Shown: piece by piece, positions 49,181 through 57,602 of the stretch | Numbering within the stretch: the first letter of the stretch is position 1 | Layout of the letters: every line of letters starts with the position of its first letter | From: Lachnospiraceae bacterium UBA5899 | Lineage (GTDB): Bacteria; Bacillota; Clostridia; Lachnospirales; Lachnospiraceae | Assembly: GCA_002432425.1 (NCBI GenBank) | Contig: DJEL01000057.1 | Location: forward strand, 1-64,000 | Direction: 5' to 3' | Length of the DNA stretch: 64,000 bases | Position numbers and translations under genes: made by a program | The notes under the pieces: model-generated | The model's input: only the letters and a program-made list of their open reading frames with translations | The model's database searches: none | What the model was told of the DNA's origin: nothing

Positions 49181-49726
49181 TTACCGCATCATGGTCAGTA
49201 CCATCTGCGCCGTTTCCACCATGTTGGTACCGGTATCCATGCTGGAACGCTGGATATAACGGTGCGCTTCCTCTTCCGTCATATGGTTGCGGCTCATGAG
49301 AAGCTCCTTCGCTTCGGCAATCAGCGTCGCATCCTTGTCGTTTCGTACCTTGGGCGTGAGTCTCCGCTTTCTCCGGCGGCGTTCCATATTGTCCACCATC
49401 ATATTGACGGTATTCACCAGTTCCTGTACCTTAAGCGGCATTCCCAGACACACAATATTATCTTTTCGTATTTCACCAATGTGCTGCGCCTGCATCAGGG
49501 CAAGCATTTCAAAATCGTTCGGCAGAAGCTCCCGCAGCTGCGAGTAAAGCATATCCGTCATCTTATAGCCGCACACAATAATTCCTTCGTTCCATTCGTC
49601 CGCACGCGCCACCGCCTGTGCGCCGGAGGTACAGATACCGGTCACGTTGAAACCACTGCGTACCAAGAGGTTCTTAATGCTCCTACCTTCTTCCAGTTTC
49701 GAAAAAACCACAAGAATATTTGTCAC
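49181..49726 (-). CDS. ANTAR-domain response regulator (GlnR/NasT-like antiterminator)
   Basis: A 181-residue protein with a receiver-like N-terminus (about 1-115) in which the phosphoacceptor Asp appears replaced (IIVCGYKM). The C-terminal ANTAR domain (about 125-180) is LIAEAKELLMSRNHMTEEEAHRYIQRSSMDTGTNMVETAQMVL, which binds paired RNA hairpins to prevent termination. It follows glnA by 42 bp, as in the clostridial glnA-glnR arrangement, so it should regulate nitrogen genes through RNA. Confidence 0.88.
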   Translation of the reverse strand: MTNILVVFSKLEEGRSIKNLLVRSGFNVTGICTSGAQAVARADEWNEGIIVCGYKMTDMLYSQLRELLPNDFEMLALMQAQHIGEIRKDNIVCLGMPLKVQELVNTVNMMVDNMERRRRKRRLTPKVRNDKDATLIAEAKELLMSRNHMTEEEAHRYIQRSSMDTGTNMVETAQMVLTMMR

Positions 49727-49768
49727 AGAACCACCTTCCTTTTAAGTATTGTTATGAGGTGGCTCTCT

Positions 49769-51052
49769 TTAGAAACGGTACAGATATTCATTGATTTCCC
49801 ATTCGGAAACCTGCACACGGTAACGGTTCCATTCCGCTTTCTTTAATTCCAGATACCGTTTGTTTACCTTGCTGCCAAGCACTTCTTCCACAAAAGTATC
49901 CTCTTCCATGCTGCGGATGGCTTCCCAGAGATTGTCCGGCATATCCGCCTTGGCGTCCATATCCGGTTCGGTATGTTCTTCAATACCTTTAAGACCTGCC
50001 TGTAAGCAGAGGCTTAATGTCAGATAAGGATTGGCTGCAGGGTCCGGGCTTCTGAATTCCAGTCTGGCTTCTTCTCCTACAATGTGGGGAAGATATACCA
50101 TAACGCTTCTGCTGCGGCTGCCGAAGCCAATCTGCACCGGTGCTTCAAAACCGGGCACCAGACGCTTGTAGGAATTTACCAGCGGATTGGTAACCGGCGC
50201 CATGCTTCTTACATGCTTAAGCAGTCCTCCGATAAACCACATGGCTTCCTTACTCAGTTCTCCCTTTTCGTTTACCGGCTCGAAAATGCTCTTTCCGTCC
50301 TTCTTTAAGGACATCTTGATATTCATGCCGGAACCGCTGACGCCATGCTTCGGCTTGGGCATAAAGGTGGCATGCAGACCGTGGGACTTGGCAATGCTCT
50401 TGACTGCCAGCTTAAAGGTGTTCATATTGTCAGCCGCTGCTACGGCTTCGTCGTTCATAAAATCAATTTCATGCTGGGCAGGCGCATCCTCATGGTGGGA
50501 GGACTCAATTTCAAAGCCCATCTGCTCCAGTGTCATGATAATATCTCTTCTGGCATTTTCGCCCATATCAATCGGCGCTAAATCCAGATAACCTGCCTGC
50601 TCATAGGTAACGGTGGTGGGCAGTCCGTTTTCATCCGTCTGGAACAGGAAAAATTCACATTCCGTTCTGACATCAAAGGTATATCCCTTTCTGCCTGCCT
50701 CTTCCACTGCCTGCTTTAAGATGTAACGGGAATCGCCTTCGTAAGGGGTGCCGTCCTGCTTATAGACATCGCAAATCATACGGGCAACCTTTCCCTGCTG
50801 GGGTCTCCAGGGGAAAATGACAAAGGTGGAAAGGTCGGGATGTAAAAACAGCACATCGTCCTCGTCCTTTACATATCCGTCAATGGATGCCGGATTAAAA
50901 TAGATTTTATTGTCCAGCGCTTTCTCAAGCTGGCTCACCGTAATGGCTATATTTTTCAGGTTGCCGAACAAATCCGTAAACTGCAGACGGATAAATTCCA
51001 CATCCTCGTCTTCTACCAGATTAAAAATATCTTCCTTCGTGTACTTCTGCAT
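49769..51052 (-). CDS. glnA: Glutamine synthetase type I
   Basis: A 427-residue GSI enzyme making glutamine from glutamate and ammonia. Motifs are TECEFFLF, SSHHEDAPAQHEIDF, KPKHGVSGSGMN, NSYKRLVPGFEAP and RLEFRSPDPAANPYL. The adenylylation-site region is absent, as in the GSI-alpha forms of Firmicutes. It is transcribed from a promoter with a short leader and followed by the ANTAR gene. Confidence 0.96.
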   Translation of the reverse strand: MQKYTKEDIFNLVEDEDVEFIRLQFTDLFGNLKNIAITVSQLEKALDNKIYFNPASIDGYVKDEDDVLFLHPDLSTFVIFPWRPQQGKVARMICDVYKQDGTPYEGDSRYILKQAVEEAGRKGYTFDVRTECEFFLFQTDENGLPTTVTYEQAGYLDLAPIDMGENARRDIIMTLEQMGFEIESSHHEDAPAQHEIDFMNDEAVAAADNMNTFKLAVKSIAKSHGLHATFMPKPKHGVSGSGMNIKMSLKKDGKSIFEPVNEKGELSKEAMWFIGGLLKHVRSMAPVTNPLVNSYKRLVPGFEAPVQIGFGSRSRSVMVYLPHIVGEEARLEFRSPDPAANPYLTLSLCLQAGLKGIEEHTEPDMDAKADMPDNLWEAIRSMEEDTFVEEVLGSKVNKRYLELKKAEWNRYRVQVSEWEINEYLYRF

Positions 51053-51085
51053 GGCAAAACCTCCGTATTCTTCACATTATTTTTC

Positions 51086-51115
51086 ATAATAGCAACGCAG
51101 AAACTGTCTTGTCAA
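51086..51115 (-). promoter_or_regulatory. glnA promoter
   Basis: TTGACA (51110-51115) and TATTAT (51086-51091) on the minus strand are 18 bp apart. The leader is about 30 bases, too short for paired ANTAR-target hairpins. Confidence 0.65.
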
Positions 51116-51176
51116 TAGCATTATTCACGGTTTTCCCGCATATCCTTAATAAAAAAGAACACGCGCAGGACACCTT

Positions 51177-51689
51177 ATGAATTCTAAAACAAAAATCGTA
51201 GTACTCCATTTAAAAGAACTGATTTATACCGGCATCTTCGCCGCGCTGGGAATCTTGTTTGTTATACTGTTAATCATCATGTTTCTGCCCAAAAGCAAAA
51301 ACGACACGCCGCCTTCGGAAAGCATGGAAACCTCTGTACCCGAAAGCTCTGCGGAGGACTTTTCCCTGAATGAAAATCCCGATGCAGCGGAAACCTCCTA
51401 CATACCCGGCGTATATACCTCCGCCCTGCCCCTTTCCGGTTACAGTGTGGATATGGAGGTAGTGGTGAATGAAAGCGGCATCTCTTCCGTCCGGCTGGTC
51501 AACTTAGACGAAGCGGTAACAACCATGTATCCCTTAATGGAGCCCACACTGGCTTCCGTTTCCACCCAGCTTACAGGCGGTCAGCCCCTTTCCTCCGTCA
51601 CCTATCAGGACGAGAACAAATACACCACTCTTATTTTACTGGAAACCATACAGACCTGCCTGGATAAGGCGGCTGTCGTTTCCGAGTAA
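51177..51689 (+). CDS. Single-pass membrane protein with FMN-binding-like domain, 170 aa
   Basis: Residues 15-38 form a membrane helix, followed by an acidic Ser/Glu linker. Residues 75-170 (GVYTSALPLSGYSVDMEVVVNESGISSVRLVNLDE...) resemble a small FMN-binding-like beta fold. It lacks the SGAT flavinylation motif, so covalent FMN is unlikely. Function unknown. It is divergent from glnA. Confidence 0.65.
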   Translation: MNSKTKIVVLHLKELIYTGIFAALGILFVILLIIMFLPKSKNDTPPSESMETSVPESSAEDFSLNENPDAAETSYIPGVYTSALPLSGYSVDMEVVVNESGISSVRLVNLDEAVTTMYPLMEPTLASVSTQLTGGQPLSSVTYQDENKYTTLILLETIQTCLDKAAVVSE

Positions 51690-51710
51690 AGAGAAGCTCC
51701 CTTCAAGCAG

Positions 51711-51739
51711 AAAACGGCGCCGTCGGAGTGCCGTTTTTT
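51711..51739 (+). terminator. Terminator after the membrane protein gene
   Basis: AAAACGGC (51711-51718) pairs with GCCGTTTT (51730-51737), followed by T residues, between converging genes. Confidence 0.75.
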
Positions 51740-51771
51740 CTGTAATTTGTTCCTGTATTTACTTCTGTATT

Positions 51772-52650
51772 CTATTCCTGTCCGTCCAGCATGGCTTTCA
51801 GTTCGTCTATGGTGAAGTGATAATTCTTGTTGCAGAAGTGACAGTTGACGTCAATGCCCTCTCCGTCCTTTATAATATCCTCCAAATCCTTGCGGCCCAT
51901 GCCCATCAAAGCTTTCTGCACTCTTTCCTTGCTGCAGTTGCAGTAGAAGGAAACCGGCATGGTATCTAAGATTTCCACATCCATTCCGTCCAAAATCTGC
52001 GTAAGCATCTCTTCAGGCGTATGTCCCGCTTCCAGCATGGCGGTAACGGACTTTATGTTCTGTAAGTTTTCTTCCAGTTTGGCGATGACTTCTTCCTCCG
52101 CAAAAGGCATGAGCTGGATAATAAAACCGCCTGCCTGCTTCACGGTGTTGTCCTTCTCCATGAGGACACCCAGTCCTACGGAAGAAGGCACCTGTTCGGA
52201 AAGGGCAAAGTAATATGTTAAATCCTCTGCGATTTCTCCGGTCTGAAGCTCCGTCTGTCCTACATACGGCTCTTTTAAGCCCATATCCCGGATGACCTTT
52301 AAGTAACCGCGGCCCACGGCGCCTCCCACATCCAGTTTGCCTACGGCATTTGCCGGTAATATCACATCCGGCACCAGAGGATAGCCCTTAACGCGGCCTT
52401 TGCTGTCAGCCGTCACCGTCAGCCCCTGCAAAGGACCGTCTCCCCTTACAATCAGGGTAATCAAATCGTCCTCTCCTTTTAACATGCTGCCCATCATGCA
52501 GCCGGCGCTTAACAGTCTGCCAAGCCCTGCCGTCACCACGGGACTGGTGTTGTGTGCTTTTCTTGCTTCCTCCACAAGCTCTTTTGTGGTACAGGCAAAC
52601 GCCCTTATCTGGGCACCTGCCGCTGTGGCTCTTACCATATAATCATGCAT
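51772..52650 (-). CDS. hslO: Redox-regulated chaperone Hsp33
   Basis: A 292-residue holdase that protects proteins under oxidative stress. The zinc/redox centre has the expected Cys pattern: YCNCS near 236-239 and CHFC near 270-273. The core (GLGRLLSAGCMMGSMLKGEDDLITLIVRGDGPLQG) is typical. It is the last gene of the hisC-DUF368-methyltransferase run. Confidence 0.95.
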   Translation of the reverse strand: MHDYMVRATAAGAQIRAFACTTKELVEEARKAHNTSPVVTAGLGRLLSAGCMMGSMLKGEDDLITLIVRGDGPLQGLTVTADSKGRVKGYPLVPDVILPANAVGKLDVGGAVGRGYLKVIRDMGLKEPYVGQTELQTGEIAEDLTYYFALSEQVPSSVGLGVLMEKDNTVKQAGGFIIQLMPFAEEEVIAKLEENLQNIKSVTAMLEAGHTPEEMLTQILDGMDVEILDTMPVSFYCNCSKERVQKALMGMGRKDLEDIIKDGEGIDVNCHFCNKNYHFTIDELKAMLDGQE

Positions 52651-52701
52651 TGTTCATTCCTGCTTTCTGTCATCATAGACTCTGTTTCAAAACCTGCGTT
52701 T

Positions 52702-53508
52702 TCAATTCTGCACCGAGGTGTCGACGCCCGATTTTCCGGCAATGATATAAATTCTCTCGCTTTCCGGGCGGATGGGTCCTTTCGTGTCCGCATCCAGTGC
52801 TTCGATAACGGACATGCCCGCCTTTGTTACCAGCTCTTCCATTTCCGCAAGAGTATATCCTCTCTGGTAATGGGTTTCCGTAAATTTGCGGTACAAATCC
52901 TCTTCCTCTTCCACAAAGACCGTCACATCGTATTCGTTGATGCGCTCTTCGGGGTAATAATAATTTTCCCAGATAAAGCTGCAGTCCTCTCTGTTTTCAG
53001 CAATGGTCGTATCCCCGATAACCTCGGCGTACTTGTAAACCGTATTGAAATCAAAGATAAAAATACCGCCGGGATAGAGGAAATTTTTCACCAGCCGGAA
53101 GGTCTTTTCCAAATCCTGTGTGGTAAGAAGGTAGTTTAAGGAATCGCAGACACTGACTACCGTACCGATGGTGCTGTATAAATCCAGCTCCCGCATATCC
53201 TGCAGCAGATATAGGATTTCCAGCCCCTTCTCCGCACTCTTTTCCCGGGCAATATTAAGCATATCGCAGGAGTTGTCCACGCCAATCATATCGTAACCTG
53301 CTTCCGCTAAAAGCTCCGTCAGGATACCGGTACCGCAGCCCAGGTCAAGAACCAGATTTTTCTCGGACTCTAAGGCGTCCTCAGAACGCTCCGGTCTGGA
53401 AATGCCGTACTGTTTTATTTTTTCCTGTAAAAACCGGCTCCATTCCTCATAGGGCGTTTCATCCATGAAGGTATCGTATACATAAGCGAAATCCGTATAT
53501 GCTTTCAC
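52702..53508 (-). CDS. Class I SAM-dependent methyltransferase
   Basis: A 268-residue Rossmann methyltransferase. Motif I is LVLDLGCGTGILTELLAEAGYDMIGVD (about 73-99), with acidic post-motif residues. The substrate cannot be read from sequence; relatives include small-molecule and ubiquinone-type methyltransferases. It lies 10 bp after the DUF368 gene. Confidence 0.85.
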   Translation of the reverse strand: MKAYTDFAYVYDTFMDETPYEEWSRFLQEKIKQYGISRPERSEDALESEKNLVLDLGCGTGILTELLAEAGYDMIGVDNSCDMLNIAREKSAEKGLEILYLLQDMRELDLYSTIGTVVSVCDSLNYLLTTQDLEKTFRLVKNFLYPGGIFIFDFNTVYKYAEVIGDTTIAENREDCSFIWENYYYPEERINEYDVTVFVEEEEDLYRKFTETHYQRGYTLAEMEELVTKAGMSVIEALDADTKGPIRPESERIYIIAGKSGVDTSVQN

Positions 53509-53518
53509 TTCTGCCTCC

Positions 53519-54376
53519 TTATTCTCCCAGCTTTAAGGCTACGAAGAAGCCGGCTGCGAAGGTAATCACACTGCTTACCACCGTCAGTACCGTAACCCCT
53601 GCAAAGCTTGCCAGATTGTTGAAAATAATGGCAAACGGAGAAGCTACAATCAGACCGATAATGGCCCAGTGCGCGTAAAACGGGAATTTTTCAAAAATAA
53701 TCTCAATTAACTTGGCAATGGCAAAGATGCCGATTACCACACCGATGCCAAAAGGAATCAGAACACCGCAGCCCTTCAGTACGCCGGCAAAATCACCGGA
53801 AGTGAGGGAGCGGATAAAGTCATTAATCTGTGCAATAATGGGGTTGTAAAAACCAAGCAGTAAAAGAACCATGGAGCCGCTGACTCCCGGAATTACCATG
53901 GTAGCAGAGGCAATCACCCCCACCAGGAAAAGAATGATCACATTTAAAAAACTGAAAGATAGATTCACAGCTTTGCCTTCTTTATCTCCCATTAGCCCCA
54001 TCACCACGACCAGGGCAAAAAAAGCGATCAGGGAAACCATATGGCCCGCCTTTATCTTTTCCCCCTTTACCTTCTTCGTCATCATGGGAAGGCCCCCTAA
54101 GATCAGACCGATAAAGAAAAGGTTGGTGGGAACCGGAAACTTTCTAAACAGAAATTCAATTCCGAAGGATCCTGCCACCAGCGCCACTGCCGCACCAAGC
54201 AGAATGGGAATTAAAAATTTAACGCTCTTCTTGAATTCTTTGAATAAATGGGTCAGGCAGTAAATCAGCTTGTCGTAAATGCCCATGGTAACCGCCATGG
54301 TACCGCCACTGACACCCGGAATAATGTTGGCAATGCCGATTACGGCACCCTTTGCCATGTTCTTGATAAACTGCAT
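53519..54376 (-). CDS. DUF368 membrane protein (PopT-like undecaprenyl phosphate transporter)
   Basis: A 285-residue protein with about eight membrane helices and the DUF368 signatures GIANIIPGVSGGTMAVTMGIYDKLI and the repeated PGVSGSMVLLLLGFY. Known: DUF368 proteins (PopT) recycle undecaprenyl phosphate across the membrane. The short PGVSG repeats form the core of the inverted-repeat fold. It is between hisC and the methyltransferase gene, an operon without an obvious common pathway. Confidence 0.88.
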   Translation of the reverse strand: MQFIKNMAKGAVIGIANIIPGVSGGTMAVTMGIYDKLIYCLTHLFKEFKKSVKFLIPILLGAAVALVAGSFGIEFLFRKFPVPTNLFFIGLILGGLPMMTKKVKGEKIKAGHMVSLIAFFALVVVMGLMGDKEGKAVNLSFSFLNVIILFLVGVIASATMVIPGVSGSMVLLLLGFYNPIIAQINDFIRSLTSGDFAGVLKGCGVLIPFGIGVVIGIFAIAKLIEIIFEKFPFYAHWAIIGLIVASPFAIIFNNLASFAGVTVLTVVSSVITFAAGFFVALKLGE

Positions 54377-54390
54377 AATTTTTTCTCCTT

Positions 54391-55446
54391 TTACACCTGT
54401 GTGATTTCTTTCAGGGCATCTATAAGCGCCTGCATCTGTTCCTTCGTACCGATGGTGATACGCAGATAGTCGGAAATTCTTTCCTTGTTCCAGTGTCTTA
54501 CGAAAATCTTTCTTTCCTTCAATGCCTTGAAAATGGTATCGCCGCTTAAGGCTGCATGCCTGGCAAAAATAAAGTTTGCCCTGGAGTCTGCAAAAGTGAA
54601 CTGTAATTTCTTAAGTTCTTCCTTTGTCCATTCCCGCACTTCCACAATTTTATCCGTGCATACCTTAAAGTAAGCTTCGTCACGCACAGCCTCCGCACCT
54701 AAAATCTGGGTAAACCAGTCCATGGTGTAGGAGTTGAAGGAAAACTTCACATCATTCATATAGGAAATCAGCTTTTCACTGCCGAGTGCAAAACCGATAC
54801 GCATACCCGCCATGGAGCGGGACTTGGAAAAGGTCTGCACTACCAGCAGGTTTTCGTATTTTTCCACAAGGGGAAGAACGCTTGTGCCGCCGAAATCGAT
54901 ATAGGCTTCATCCACAATCACCACTACATCCGGGTTGTTCTTCAAAATGGTTTCAATATTTTCCACGGTTTCCAGCACGCCGGTAGGGGCATTGGGATTG
55001 GGGAAAATGATACCGCCGTTTTCCTGCTCATAGTCCTTAATGTTCATCCGGAAATTTTCATCCAGCGGACAGGTCTTATAGGGTATCCGGTAAAGGTCCG
55101 CCCACACATCATAGAACGAGTAGGTGATATCCGGGAAAAGTATCGGCTTTTCCCCATTGAAAAATGTCAGAAACGCCATTGCCAGCACATCATCGGAGCC
55201 GACGCCCACAAAAACCTGTGCGGGTTTTACACCGTAGTGCTCTGCAATCGCATCCACCAGAACCGTTGCCTCCGGGTCGGGATAGAGCCGCAGCCTGTCA
55301 CAGGAAAACTCCTGCTTAAGTCTCTCCACCCCCGGTGCGGGCGGATAGGGATTTTCATTTGTATTGAGTTTAATGACATTTGTGTCCTTGGGTTGTTCTC
55401 CCGGAACATAGGGAACTACCCTTCTGACATTTTCTTCCCAGTTCAT
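54391..55446 (-). CDS. hisC: Histidinol-phosphate aminotransferase
   Basis: A 351-residue PLP enzyme of fold type I. It opens with VPGEQPKDTNVIKLNTNENPYPP. The PLP Lys is in VQTFSKSRSMAGMRIGFA, and NAPTG and DEAYIDFGG are present. It converts histidinol phosphate; close relatives can also act on aromatic amino acids. No other his gene is nearby, and it heads the DUF368 run. Confidence 0.93.
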   Translation of the reverse strand: MNWEENVRRVVPYVPGEQPKDTNVIKLNTNENPYPPAPGVERLKQEFSCDRLRLYPDPEATVLVDAIAEHYGVKPAQVFVGVGSDDVLAMAFLTFFNGEKPILFPDITYSFYDVWADLYRIPYKTCPLDENFRMNIKDYEQENGGIIFPNPNAPTGVLETVENIETILKNNPDVVVIVDEAYIDFGGTSVLPLVEKYENLLVVQTFSKSRSMAGMRIGFALGSEKLISYMNDVKFSFNSYTMDWFTQILGAEAVRDEAYFKVCTDKIVEVREWTKEELKKLQFTFADSRANFIFARHAALSGDTIFKALKERKIFVRHWNKERISDYLRITIGTKEQMQALIDALKEITQV

Positions 55447-55523
55447 ACTCTGCCTTCTTTCCTGTTATTCTCTATTCGTTACTGTTCTTTCTATCAGCTT
55501 TAACGCCTTTGATTTTAACATGA

Positions 55524-57380
55524 CTAAAGTACAAAGTCTACACATTCTTCCATGGACTGCAATATCTTTCGCCCGCCGTAATGAATGGTAAGCTTACGGT
55601 GTCTCGCCTGCTTTATCAGTCTGCCCTTGAATACCAGGCGGAACCTTTCCTTTCCTTCATCCTCCGTAATCCCGTCGGGAAACCACAGTTCATAGGAGCC
55701 CTGCTTCTTCTTCACAAACAAAAATCCCAGGCGTTTGTATTCTTCACCGCCGTCATAGCAGTACACATCCACGCCGAAATACCAGAACAGATATCCTCCG
55801 ATAAGAAGAGCTGCCAGAATAAGCACGCCACCTGCTGCCGGAAGCGGGTTTGCCCCTATCCAGCTTACCATTCCGGCAAGACCGCCCGCACTGCTTTTGT
55901 GGGAAAGTGCTTCTTCGTCCGTGCTTTTCTCCACGCCGGTTCCGCCATCCGCATAGCCGCCTGCCAGCCTGTCGTCTTCCATCAAATCCTTCTGGGCCAA
56001 CAGCCTCTCCTTTTCCAGTCTGGCAATGAGAAACATCTTGCTGTCCGTTCCGGCCTTTCCTGCCGCATTTTCTCCCATGCTTCCCTCCGCGCCGGTTCCG
56101 CCATCCGCATTATTTCCACCGGTGCCTGCGGTGTCCTTTCCGGAAGTACTGTTTTTATCGGAATTTTTGCCGGTATTGTCGCCGTTCTGCTTGCCACCTG
56201 CTCCGGTACTGCTGCCTTTTCCGCCGGAGCTGCCTGCTCCGCCGGTGTCCGTTCCGGTACTGCCGGTGCCGTTGTTTCCTCCGGTGCCGTTGCCACCGCT
56301 TCCGCTGTTTCCCCCGGTTCCACTGCCGCCGGTGTTGTCGCCGGTTCCGCTGTTTCCTCCGGTGCCGCTGCCTCCCGTTCCGCTGTTTCCTCCGGTGCCG
56401 CTGCCTCCCGTTCCGCTGTTTCCTCCGGTGCTGCCACCTGTTCCGCCGCTCTCCCCGCCGGGCTTATTGCCGCCCTCTGCAGGTTTTTCGGCAGGATAGG
56501 GGAAATCTCCCCGCTTAATGGTTTTCTGCGTCGTATTGCCGGCTTTATCCTTTACCACGAAGGTGACGGGATTTCCTTCCGTTACCGTAAACGTATTGCT
56601 CGTACCAAAACTGCTGCCGCCGTCCGTAGAAAAAGGAGCCTCCGCCAGACCGCTTTCCGCATCCGAAGCCGCCACCGTAACAGAAATGGCGGTTTTACTC
56701 ATGCTGCCGGTGTCCCCGGTCACCGAAGAAATCACCGGCGCCGTGGTATCGATGCAGTTAACTGTAACAGACGCACTGATGCTCTGTCCCTGTCCGTTGG
56801 TGGCAGTCACCGTATAGGTGCCGTTCTGGGTAACGCTCATTTTGCCGTCCTGCCAGCTTAACGTAATTCCCTGGCTGGACGCATCATCCTTAAGCACCGC
56901 CACAGATGCCGTCAGTCCCACCGCTTTGTTGGTCCAGGCTGTGCTGTCGGCACTGACGCTTAAGGTAGCGGTTGCCTCTCCCTCTTCCATGCCGCAGACT
57001 CTTCTGTCCACGGTATATTCATGCTTTTTTCCGGGCGGATTGACCCAGCCCACGGAAGTGCCGCAGACCGTACAGGTGCAGACGCCGTCCGGCTGCCAGG
57101 TGTCATTCTGCTTGGAGCAGGTATAGGTGTGCGCCGTCAGCTTGTGGTCAGTTCCCTTGCCGCAGGTATTGCAATACCGCGTCTGGTGTTCTTCGTGATA
57201 ACTGCAGGTGTGGTGCACCGTGCAGGTTTCCGTAAATTTCTGCGTGCATTTTGCCGCATGGGTATGGGTAAAGGACGGATTTTCCGCCGCATTTACCACC
57301 CTTGCGGAGCTTAACAGATACAAAACAATCAGGCTGAAGCCAATCAGCCATTCCCAGATATAACTCTTAAATTTGTGCAT
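55524..57380 (-). CDS. Large surface protein: Cys/His-rich head, Ig-like domains, Gly-rich stalk, C-terminal cytoplasmic domain
   Basis: A 618-residue protein. The ATG at 57380 follows AGGAGG. Residues 8-33 form a signal peptide. About 35-125 is Cys/His-rich (HTHAAKCTQKF; HHTCSYHEEHQTRYCNTCG), probably metal-binding or disulfide-bonded. About 135-300 has two Ig/Big-like beta domains, the second with a GNTTQKTIKR end. A TGGNSGTGGSG-type stalk follows, then a Gly/Lys-rich segment and a membrane helix near 520-545. The last 70 residues are cytosolic and basic. The combination suggests a transmembrane surface sensor or adhesin rather than an LPXTG protein. The Gly region is a repeat tract that can vary in length. 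Confidence 0.78.
   Translation of the reverse strand: MHKFKSYIWEWLIGFSLIVLYLLSSARVVNAAENPSFTHTHAAKCTQKFTETCTVHHTCSYHEEHQTRYCNTCGKGTDHKLTAHTYTCSKQNDTWQPDGVCTCTVCGTSVGWVNPPGKKHEYTVDRRVCGMEEGEATATLSVSADSTAWTNKAVGLTASVAVLKDDASSQGITLSWQDGKMSVTQNGTYTVTATNGQGQSISASVTVNCIDTTAPVISSVTGDTGSMSKTAISVTVAASDAESGLAEAPFSTDGGSSFGTSNTFTVTEGNPVTFVVKDKAGNTTQKTIKRGDFPYPAEKPAEGGNKPGGESGGTGGSTGGNSGTGGSGTGGNSGTGGSGTGGNSGTGDNTGGSGTGGNSGSGGNGTGGNNGTGSTGTDTGGAGSSGGKGSSTGAGGKQNGDNTGKNSDKNSTSGKDTAGTGGNNADGGTGAEGSMGENAAGKAGTDSKMFLIARLEKERLLAQKDLMEDDRLAGGYADGGTGVEKSTDEEALSHKSSAGGLAGMVSWIGANPLPAAGGVLILAALLIGGYLFWYFGVDVYCYDGGEEYKRLGFLFVKKKQGSYELWFPDGITEDEGKERFRLVFKGRLIKQARHRKLTIHYGGRKILQSMEECVDFVL
56270..56440. repeat. Gly/Ser/Thr-coding minisatellite in the surface protein gene
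   Basis: A 33-bp unit encoding GGTGSGTGGNS is perfectly repeated at 56356-56388 and 56389-56421, flanked by degenerate copies. Slippage could change the stalk length by multiples of 11 residues without breaking the frame. Confidence 0.8.
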
Positions 57381-57602
57381 AAAAAAACCTCCTGAAATGA
57401 ATATACGTTTAAGAGAGCCTTTCCGGGCCCTCTGTCTCGCTTCTTCAATTTCAACAGGTAATGTGGTTATCTTACCACCTTTTTGCACTTCTGCCTATTG
57501 GCTTATTTTCACAAGATTGGGTGGCAAATTTTCTGTTATATTTACCAAATCATGGTTCTTTCGGCTTTTCCGTAACCGTTTCCGCCTTTCCGTAACAGCC
57601 CC

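Noticed and set aside
55447..55523. T-box leader for hisC or glnS
   Set aside because: No specifier loop, T-box sequence (TGGNACCGCG) or terminator is present upstream of either gene.
56270..56440. CRISPR-like regular repeats
   Set aside because: The units are contiguous with no unique spacers and code for Gly-rich protein; there are no cas genes.
55581..56861. A 426-codon plus-strand open frame opposite the surface protein gene
   Set aside because: It is the mirror image of the Gly-rich repeat and Ig regions, with no ribosome binding site and an Ala/Ser-biased composition.
57381..57602. c-di-GMP riboswitch before the surface protein gene
   Set aside because: The leader has a short hairpin (GAGGGCC/GGCTCTC) but none of the conserved c-di-GMP-I or -II sequence blocks.
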